Assembly (NCBI GenBank): GCA_025800365.1
Contig: JAOXRT010000158.1
Coordinates: forward strand, 1 to 40,503
Source: Cellvibrionaceae bacterium
GTDB lineage: Bacteria; Pseudomonadota; Gammaproteobacteria; Pseudomonadales; Cellvibrionaceae
Direction of reading: 5' to 3'
Length of the DNA: 40,503 nt
The position numbers and the translations under genes were made by a program. The notes beneath the pieces are model-generated. The model saw only the letters and a list, made by a program, of their open reading frames with translations. It was not told the origin of the DNA and searched no databases. Shown piece after piece: positions 34,371 through 40,503 of this stretch (position 1 is the first letter of the stretch; each line of letters begins with the position of its first letter).

Positions 34371-35291
34371 ATGCAACGTTTAATGCCCTATATCGCTTTC
34401 CCCTTAGTTTTAATCGGTGGCTTGCTGCTGTGTTATAGCTTGTTTGCTCCTTTGGAAGAGCCTGCCTTAGCCCCATTTGTTGTCATGCTGTGTTGGACTA
34501 TCCCTTGGATGCTGCTATTGGAGTGGTGGACTCCCTTTCGCCAGCAATGGTCTAAGAGCCACGGGGATGTGTTAACCGATACAATCTATTTATTTCTGAT
34601 TCAGTCCCTGTGGCCGCGCTTACTTTCCGCTATTTGGATCACTCTTTTAGCCTCGGCCACTATCTGGTTTAGCGAGAATTTTAACTTTTTTTCAGGTCAA
34701 GCTTGGCCCCATGAGTGGCCATTGCTAGCACAGCTGGTCTTAGCTTTAGTGTTAGCCGAGTTTGGTCGTTATTGGGTGCACCGCTGGGCCCACGAAGTAT
34801 CATTTCTTTGGCGCTTCCATGCGGTGCACCACAGTGCAGAGCGCTTGTATTGGCTAAATGCCGGCCGTTTCCACCCGGTAGAAAAGATTCTCTTGCATAT
34901 TCCTGAGACAGTGCCGTTTATTTTGCTGGGGGCCAACGCGGAAGTGTTAGCGCTGTATTTTGTAACCACAGGCATACACGGATTGTTTCAACATTCTAAT
35001 ATTCGCTTAAAGCTTGGGCCCTTGAATTATATTTTTGCCATGGCCGAGTTGCACAGATTTCATCATTCAAAAATTATTCGTGAATCCAATACCAATTATG
35101 GCAATAACCTAATTATTTGGGATCTGGTGTTCGGCACCTTTTATTGGCCTAAAGATCGAGAAGTGGGCGATATAGGCTTGTTAAACCCAGAATACCCCAA
35201 AGGCTTTATCGGGCAGCTAAAAGCACCATTTCATAAAGGCAAGCTAGATAAGCCTGTTGACTATGCTAGCAACCCAGAAAAATACCAGTAA
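34371..35291 (+). CDS. sterol desaturase / fatty acid hydroxylase family membrane protein
   Basis: The 306-residue integral membrane protein has the eight-histidine di-iron motif of this family: HRWAHE (H-x3-H), FHAVHHS (H-x2-HH) and LHRFHHS (H-x2-HH), with H176 in RFHPVEK and further histidines in HGLFQHSN. Four to six hydrophobic helices surround them. The family inserts hydroxyls or double bonds into lipids using O2. The substrate here (fatty acid, carotenoid, sterol-like lipid) cannot be told from sequence. The ATG at 34371 has only a weak ribosome-binding site. The next gene is a ChrA transporter 108 bases away. Confidence 0.9.
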   Translation: MQRLMPYIAFPLVLIGGLLLCYSLFAPLEEPALAPFVVMLCWTIPWMLLLEWWTPFRQQWSKSHGDVLTDTIYLFLIQSLWPRLLSAIWITLLASATIWFSENFNFFSGQAWPHEWPLLAQLVLALVLAEFGRYWVHRWAHEVSFLWRFHAVHHSAERLYWLNAGRFHPVEKILLHIPETVPFILLGANAEVLALYFVTTGIHGLFQHSNIRLKLGPLNYIFAMAELHRFHHSKIIRESNTNYGNNLIIWDLVFGTFYWPKDREVGDIGLLNPEYPKGFIGQLKAPFHKGKLDKPVDYASNPEKYQ

Positions 35292-35399
35292 GGCTTTCAC
35301 AAAACAGCAGGGGCCTTTGTGATTCTGGAAAACAGCATCTGCCTTGGTTCTGTCATTTAGTCGGCTTAGAATAGCTGATTTAATTGATAGCCAGGCGCC

Positions 35400-36611
35400 A
35401 TGAACACAGCCAATTCAAAATCTGACCCTAATAAGAACGCCAGTGTATTTGAAGTCTTTGTAGAATTCTTAAAGCTTGGGCTAAGCTCCTTTGGTGGGCC
35501 AGTTGCGCATATTGGTTTTTTTCAGAGGCGTTTCGTCGATCAATTGGCTTGGTTAAATGCCAAAGAGTTCGCAAGTCTATTAGCCCTCTGTCAGTTTTTG
35601 CCGGGGCCTGCCAGCAGCCAGTTAGGCTTTGCCATAGCTTTACGGCGTGCAGGGCTCAGTGCTGCAGTGTTGGCATTTTTGGCCTTTACCTTACCATCTG
35701 TACTTTTGCTGCTGGCACTACTAGCGCTGACGCCGTATATGCCTGAATGGCTCTATGGCAGTATTCTCGACGCACTAAAACTCCTAGCGGTTGTTGTAGT
35801 GGCTGATGCCTTATGGGGAATGGGGCAGAATTTGTGCGATAGCTTCTTTAAGCGTTTTTTGGCCATTGCAGTGGCCTTGTTATTGTCCTTTAGCAATATA
35901 GGCCCTTGGCCTTTACTGCTTATAGCGGCCTTGCTTGGATTGCTATTTATCCCGGTAGACGTCAAGCCTGCTATTGTTCACAGGGCCGTCAAGGCCAAAG
36001 CTTCTTCGCTGCTTTATTTGTTCGCCTTCTTGGTTTTATTGCTATTGGCTGTGTTACCTAAATCAACTTTTGCGCTTGAGGGAGAGCAGGCTCTACTGTG
36101 GTATCTGGCCAGTGAGTTTTACCAAGCGGGGGCTCTGGTGTTTGGTGGCGGCCATGTAGTGTTACCCTTATTGCAGGACAGCGTATTGGATACTGCTTTG
36201 GTCAGTGAGGCTGAATTTCTGAGTGCCTATGGGGCGGCACAAATTGTTCCGGGGCCGATGTTTAGTATTGCGGCTTATTTGGGGGCTGTCGCTGGCGGTG
36301 AACAGCTGTCCTTTCTTGCTGCAGCCGTATCCTTGCTGGCGATATTCATACCGGGCTTTCTACTACTGTTAGCCGTGCTGCCGTATTGGCAACGATTAAT
36401 GGCAAATGCTCAATTGGCGGCGCTGGTGGCTGGGGTTAATGCCGCCGTAGTAGGCTTATTGTTGGCGAGTTTTTATCAGCCGGTGCTAAGCAGCGCCATC
36501 CACTCCTGGCTAGACATCGTGATCGTTGTTTTAGGTTTCTATGCCATTCGAATTTTAAAGTGGCCCTTGTTAGCTATCTTGCCGTTGTTGTTATTGGCGG
36601 GAGCGGTATAG
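35400..36611 (+). CDS. chrA: chromate transporter, CHR family (two-domain)
   Basis: ChrA proteins export chromate through the inner membrane. The 403-residue protein has two homologous CHR halves: the first with FLKLGLSSFGGPVAHIGFFQRRFV and CQFLPGPASSQLGFAIALRRAG (about 16-90), the second with LVFGGGHVVLPLLQ and AYGAAQIVPGPMFSIAAYLGA (about 247-300). About ten membrane helices are expected. No ChrB regulator is adjacent, so chromate export is a family-based inference. It ends 43 bases from the convergent RluA-type gene. Confidence 0.93.
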   Translation: MNTANSKSDPNKNASVFEVFVEFLKLGLSSFGGPVAHIGFFQRRFVDQLAWLNAKEFASLLALCQFLPGPASSQLGFAIALRRAGLSAAVLAFLAFTLPSVLLLLALLALTPYMPEWLYGSILDALKLLAVVVVADALWGMGQNLCDSFFKRFLAIAVALLLSFSNIGPWPLLLIAALLGLLFIPVDVKPAIVHRAVKAKASSLLYLFAFLVLLLLAVLPKSTFALEGEQALLWYLASEFYQAGALVFGGGHVVLPLLQDSVLDTALVSEAEFLSAYGAAQIVPGPMFSIAAYLGAVAGGEQLSFLAAAVSLLAIFIPGFLLLLAVLPYWQRLMANAQLAALVAGVNAAVVGLLLASFYQPVLSSAIHSWLDIVIVVLGFYAIRILKWPLLAILPLLLLAGAV

Positions 36612-36654
36612 GGCTTTTCGGATGCTGGACTTGAATGTTTCTTTCGAATATTTT

Positions 36655-37512
36655 TTAGTCTAGCCAGTCTTGGCTGTTAATTTCAAAGTGTTGCTGATCA
36701 CCATGATGATCTCGGAAGGCGAGACTCTGGGCGCATAGCTGTAGCTTCTGAGATTCCCCCAGCGCTGTTTCTTCCGCGTTTCCTACTTTGGCAACATTGG
36801 GGTTATAGAGCTTGTCTCCGATAAGTGGAAAGCCTATGAGGGCGGCATGTCGCCTCACTTGATGTTTGCGGCCGCTAAGAATCTTTACCGCCACTAGGCA
36901 GCGGTTCTGATCGAGTTGTTTGAGCAGGGTAAATTCACTGTGAGCGGTTTTCTCATCTAGCTCGGTATCAACGATTTTTGATTCGCTAGGAAAATTGCCT
37001 TCGACAATAATATGGTAGCGTTTATCGATAGTGTGTGCGGCAAATAGCTCACTAAGGTGGCGTGCGGCGGCTTTATTGTGGGCCAGCAATATTAGCCCGC
37101 AAGCGTCTTGATCGAGCCGGTGTACAATACGGCAGGGGCGGCTAAGCTGCTGCTCGGCTACTCTGACAAGGGCGCAGTGGTCTCCGTAGCGGCTGCCTTG
37201 GCTGCGCATTCCGCGGGGTTTTACCCAAACGCTATAATCCGTTTTGTCTTTGAGCAATTCTGCCTGTAGGGCTTGCTCTGCCAAGATGGTGGGGTGGTAG
37301 TAAAAGTGCAACTGCTCAATATCTTGGCAGTGCTCGCTATTGCGCCGTAGTGGAACGACTCTTTTACCACGCTGTCGCCAAACAGCGCCTTTACTCATGG
37401 CTTGTTTAATAAGGCTGCGTGATAGCCCGGTATGCTGGTTTAATAAATCCAATGGGCGAGCCGACTTTTCATTGTCTGATATTTCTAGGTGAAATTCTGT
37501 TGGCTCGCTCAT
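36655..37512 (-). CDS. RluA family pseudouridine synthase
   Basis: The 285-residue protein isomerises uridine to pseudouridine in rRNA or tRNA. The catalytic Asp is in the motif CRIVHRLDQDACGLILLA (D134). The family blocks TDYSVWVKPRGM upstream and LSGRKHQVRRHAALIGFPLIGDKLY downstream are present. The N-terminal 70 residues have an S4-like character (LDLLNQHTGLSRSLIKQAMSKGAV). The usual HRLDxxTSG is HRLDQDACG, a small substitution in the loop after the catalytic Asp. Which RluA subfamily (RluA, RluD, TruC and so on) and which RNA site are not clear. It follows the 93-aa gene by 19 bases. Confidence 0.9.
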   Translation of the reverse strand: MSEPTEFHLEISDNEKSARPLDLLNQHTGLSRSLIKQAMSKGAVWRQRGKRVVPLRRNSEHCQDIEQLHFYYHPTILAEQALQAELLKDKTDYSVWVKPRGMRSQGSRYGDHCALVRVAEQQLSRPCRIVHRLDQDACGLILLAHNKAAARHLSELFAAHTIDKRYHIIVEGNFPSESKIVDTELDEKTAHSEFTLLKQLDQNRCLVAVKILSGRKHQVRRHAALIGFPLIGDKLYNPNVAKVGNAEETALGESQKLQLCAQSLAFRDHHGDQQHFEINSQDWLD

Positions 37513-37531
37513 GGTGTTCTCACTTGCCTGC

Positions 37532-37813
37532 CTAGTGGGCGTCGAACATTTGAATCATATAACCGCTATCCAAGGCCTCGGCTAATGCCTTGTCGTTCTT
37601 AACCATCTCGGCATCCAGCTTATTATTGGGAATCAATTTTCGTTTCTCGATGTGAATATCGTGAAAGCCTTCTTTGAATAGTAAAATTTGTGCTAATTTT
37701 TCGGCGCCAAACATATCTTTAAAATCGATATAAACGATAAAAGGAATGCTGTCACCGATTTTAAAACCTGGCTGTTCTTTTTTTGATTTGGCGCTTGCTG
37801 AGAAAATAAACAT
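37532..37813 (-). CDS. conserved-looking hypothetical protein, 93 residues
   Basis: I do not recognise this protein. It is a small, soluble alpha/beta-looking chain (MFIFSASAKSKKEQPGFKIG onward) with alternating hydrophobic and charged residues (IPFIVYIDFKDMFGAEKLAQILLF) and no signal peptide, membrane helix or cysteine. It lies in the same direction between rapA and the RluA-type gene, with gaps of 64 and 19 bases, which suggests it is a real gene of that unit. The reading frame has good neighbour spacing, but I have no independent evidence for function. Confidence 0.65.
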   Translation of the reverse strand: MFIFSASAKSKKEQPGFKIGDSIPFIVYIDFKDMFGAEKLAQILLFKEGFHDIHIEKRKLIPNNKLDAEMVKNDKALAEALDSGYMIQMFDAH

Positions 37814-37825
37814 AATAAATCCAAG

Positions 37826-37843
37826 GCCGCATCATGATGCGGC
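37826..37843. repeat. 18-bp perfect palindrome between rapA and the 93-aa gene
   Basis: GCCGCATCATGATGCGGC equals its own reverse complement. As RNA it gives a 7-bp stem with a CATG loop. Only a short T-containing tract follows on the - strand, so it may be a terminator/attenuator after rapA or a protein site. Confidence 0.55.
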
Positions 37844-37877
37844 ACGGTTGTAGGTCTAATAATTATTGCAATAGATG

Positions 37878-40502
37878 CTAAGTTGTTAAGGCAATACGAA
37901 TAGCATCAAGATTGAGCTTGGCTGTCCCGATGGCTTCGCAAATTAAGGCGCGCTTTTGAATCAAGTGTTCAACTTCTTCTTGTCGAATATTGGGGTTTAC
38001 TTGGGCTAAGGCCTGCAAACGCTCAATCTCCTCGCCAAGTTGGTCATTGGCTCTATCTAAGGCAGCTTGCCGTTGTGTTTCTTGCTCGGGGGCCGCCATC
38101 TGCTCGGCTTTATCGATCAAGCTGGTAATAGCGTCGCGTCCTTGGCGAGCAATTTCCTGGGCGGTTCGCTTCGGTATTTTCTGGCCCAGCTGATTAAAGT
38201 GTTCAACTTTAATGATGTTGGAGAAGTCTTTGTCATTGGCATCGACTACGACGCGAACCGCTTGCACAGGCATATAGCGATTAATTTGCAAATGCTTGGG
38301 TGCTTGGCAGCTCATGGTGAAAATAGCTTCAAGCAGCAAGTTGCCGGCTTTTAACGGTGGTAACTTAATGCTGCAAATACAAGTGTTGCCCTTATCGCCG
38401 CTGCGGATCATGTCCATCGCGCCAACCACCATTGGATGCTCCCAGCTTAGGAATTGCATATCATCACGGTGTAAGGCTTTTTGCCGACTCACTGTGCCGG
38501 TAAAGCCGTCCTCAGGAAGACCAGGGAAGTGGCCTTCGCGCATATGATCACCCGGGCGCATAATCAAGGTTGCTTCACTATGCGCTTCGCTCTCAACGCC
38601 ATAACTGTCGAAAACTTTCTCAAGATAGTCGAGTAGCTCACCGTCGTTTTCATGCTCGCTGATATTGTCGACTAGCTCGGCGGCGTGTTCTTTATTGAAA
38701 GAACTTAATTCAAGTAGGTGGTTGCGACCTTCAGCCAGCTTGGCATTCAAGGCCTCGCGGGCCTCGAAGGTTTTTTGATGCAGTTCGCTGTGATCGGCAT
38801 CGGCCTGAAGCAATGCTTGATCGAGTTCTTCGGCAAATTGCTGGCGCAAATGGTGGGCGCCAGGGCAAGCATGTTCAAAGGCATTCAAGCCCTGGTGATA
38901 CCAGTTGAGCAAGACTTCTTGTGCCGTATTTTGGTAGTAAGGCACATGTATCTGGACGGTGTTTTCTTGCCCAATACGATCCAAGCGACCAATACGTTGT
39001 TCTAGCAAATCTGGATTGCTAGGCAGATCAAACAGTATTAAGTGTTGGGCAAACTGGAAGTTGCGGCCCTCACTGCCAATCTCAGAGCAGATTAATATAT
39101 CGGCACCATCTTCTTGATCAGCAAAGTAGGCGGCCGCACGATCTCTCTCTAGCAAACTCATGCCTTCGTGAAACACGGCGCTGGCCAAGCCCATACGTAA
39201 ACGAATATGAGATTCTAAATCCAGTGCAGTGTCGGCATGATGGCAAATCAATAGGGTTTTTTCATGGCGATGCTGTTTTAACCAATCCTTTAACCATTGC
39301 ACGCGATCATCGTGATTGAGCCAGCTTAGCCCCCATTGATGCTCGGCTTGTAAAACGCCATCTAAGCCTTGCTCGAGCTCGCTATGTTGATCGACCCAGC
39401 CCTGAGGCTTTGCTAGCGGGTAGGGGATCAGTTTACGGCTTGGGAAGCCGGCGATATTGTCACGGGTGTTACGCATCAACACTCGCCCAGTTCCGTGCTG
39501 GTCAAGAATTCTGCCAATGGCGTATTGAGCGGCTTGCTCAGCGTTTAATTGCTGATAATGGCTCCATTGGTGTTCACCCAGCCAATCTTGCAATTGCTGT
39601 GTCTGTTCTTCACTTAATTCGCTCGCATTTTGTAAGGCTACCACCAGCTGATTAACTGCGGTGTAATCGTCTTCTTCAGCTAGGTACTGTTCAAGGCTTG
39701 GATAGCGGTCAGGATCTAGCAGCTGTAAGCGAGCAAAGTGACCTTCAACACCAAGTTGCTCGGGCGTTGCCGTTAATAGTAATAGGCCGCGGCTATGCTC
39801 GGCCAGTTGCTGCACGCATTGGTATTCTTGACTCGGGCCGGCCTCGCTCCACTCGAGGTGATGGGCTTCATCGACGACTAATAGATCCCAGTCGCAGGCC
39901 AAAGCATCTTGCAAGCGTTCAGGGTTTTCACTCAGAAAGCTCAGCTGGGTAATAATCAATTGGCTGCTGTCGAAGGGGTTTTCATCCTCTTCGATCGCTT
40001 CGCAGCGGCCTTTGTCGATAATGCTAAAGCTTAAATTAAAGCGGCGTAGCATCTCGACCAGCCACTGGTGGACTAAGCTGTCTGGCAACACAATCAGCAC
40101 TCGCTCGGCCATGCCGGTAAACAGCTGCTTGTGAATGATCATACCGGCTTCGATGGTTTTACCTAAGCCAACCTCGTCGGCCAGTAAGACGCGTGGCGCA
40201 TAGCGGCTGGCTACCTGCTCGGCGATATAGAGCTGATGGGGCAGAAGCTGCACACGGGCGCCAGATAGGCCTTGCACAGGCTGATTACCAATCGATTCAA
40301 GCTCTTGCAGAGTTCGATAACGCAGTGCAAAACTTCGAGGGGAATCCAATTGACCAGCAAACAAGCGATCTTTTGGCGCGCTAAACTGAATAAAGCTAGT
40401 AAGCTCTAATTCACTGACATTGACCTCGTCACCGCTTTCGGTACGCCCGACATACAATAATATACCTTCGTCTTCTTCAATCACTTCGATGGTGAAGCGT
40501 TG
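37878..40502 (-). CDS. rapA: RNA polymerase-associated SWI2/SNF2-type ATPase (5' end outside window)
   Basis: RapA recycles RNA polymerase during transcription by ATP-dependent translocation. The coding frame is open to the right edge (Q-R-F-T-I-E-V-I-E), so the GTG at 40484 is internal and about 90 N-terminal residues (Tudor-like region) are missing. The visible 874 residues include the GARVQLLPHQLYIAEQV stretch, Walker A ADEVGLGKTIEAG, DEAH (VVDEAHHLEWS), LLTATPEQLGVEGH, the C-terminal helicase half with CSEIGSEGRNFQ and EQRIGRLDRIGQ, and the RapA-specific C-terminal domain (FPGLPEDGFT, SGDKGNTCICSI). This matches E. coli RapA over its length. Confidence 0.96.
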   Translation of the reverse strand, partial: QRFTIEVIEEDEGILLYVGRTESGDEVNVSELELTSFIQFSAPKDRLFAGQLDSPRSFALRYRTLQELESIGNQPVQGLSGARVQLLPHQLYIAEQVASRYAPRVLLADEVGLGKTIEAGMIIHKQLFTGMAERVLIVLPDSLVHQWLVEMLRRFNLSFSIIDKGRCEAIEEDENPFDSSQLIITQLSFLSENPERLQDALACDWDLLVVDEAHHLEWSEAGPSQEYQCVQQLAEHSRGLLLLTATPEQLGVEGHFARLQLLDPDRYPSLEQYLAEEDDYTAVNQLVVALQNASELSEEQTQQLQDWLGEHQWSHYQQLNAEQAAQYAIGRILDQHGTGRVLMRNTRDNIAGFPSRKLIPYPLAKPQGWVDQHSELEQGLDGVLQAEHQWGLSWLNHDDRVQWLKDWLKQHRHEKTLLICHHADTALDLESHIRLRMGLASAVFHEGMSLLERDRAAAYFADQEDGADILICSEIGSEGRNFQFAQHLILFDLPSNPDLLEQRIGRLDRIGQENTVQIHVPYYQNTAQEVLLNWYHQGLNAFEHACPGAHHLRQQFAEELDQALLQADADHSELHQKTFEAREALNAKLAEGRNHLLELSSFNKEHAAELVDNISEHENDGELLDYLEKVFDSYGVESEAHSEATLIMRPGDHMREGHFPGLPEDGFTGTVSRQKALHRDDMQFLSWEHPMVVGAMDMIRSGDKGNTCICSIKLPPLKAGNLLLEAIFTMSCQAPKHLQINRYMPVQAVRVVVDANDKDFSNIIKVEHFNQLGQKIPKRTAQEIARQGRDAITSLIDKAEQMAAPEQETQRQAALDRANDQLGEEIERLQALAQVNPNIRQEEVEHLIQKRALICEAIGTAKLNLDAIRIALTT

Positions 40503-40503
40503 A

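Overview
The window looks like a chromosomal segment of a free-living, probably aquatic gammaproteobacterium close to Pseudomonadales/Cellvibrionales. The main reason is the gene order from the left edge: leuB, asd, fimV, truA, trpF, accD, folC, a SPOR/DedD protein, cvpA, purF and metZ follow each other on the + strand as they do around the Pseudomonas fimV locus. Proteobacterial YacL and RapA proteins agree with this. The organism is inferred from gene content and order only. I see no rRNA, tRNA, CRISPR, insertion sequence, integrase or prophage gene.

Positions 1-14947 form the conserved biosynthesis block: leucine (leuB), aspartate family (asd), polar pilus/motility hub (fimV), tRNA pseudouridine (truA), tryptophan (trpF), fatty acids (accD), folate (folC), cell-division envelope (SPOR), CvpA, purines (purF) and methionine (metZ). 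Rho-independent-type hairpins follow asd, fimV, accD and purF and divide it into transcription units. Positions 15024-19067 hold a tight MoxR ATPase, DUF58 and TgpA transglutaminase operon. A class C penicillin-binding protein (19256-20497) and an ammonium transporter (20781-22070) follow. The transporter has a readable NtrC site and sigma-54 promoter, which also settle its start codon.

From 22188 the genes turn mostly to the - strand and become accessory. Going leftwards from 25731 there is a persulfide-dioxygenase-like metallo-hydrolase, a SulP anion transporter and an unrecognised single-pass membrane protein, probably a sulfur-handling cluster. Upstream of it lies the eroded C-terminal half of a small Cro/CI-type regulator. 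Next come a spermidine-synthase-like protein with YacL, a secreted DUF1566 protein with a sorting-signal-like tail, and an AhpD-like protein divergent from a TetR regulator across a 44-bp near-perfect dyad. A large RTX protein (29747-32611) has four Ig-like repeats, a LapA-like linker but no retention domain, and a CRP-type box upstream.

The right end (32948-40503) carries a small secreted two-cysteine protein, a chloramphenicol-acetyltransferase-family protein, a sterol-desaturase-family membrane protein, a ChrA transporter, an RluA-family pseudouridine synthase, an unknown 93-aa protein and rapA, which runs off the window. The best candidates for undescribed biology are the TetR/AhpD dyad, the retention-domain-less RTX protein and the sulfur cluster with its regulator remnant. 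None amounts to a clearly new multi-gene system.
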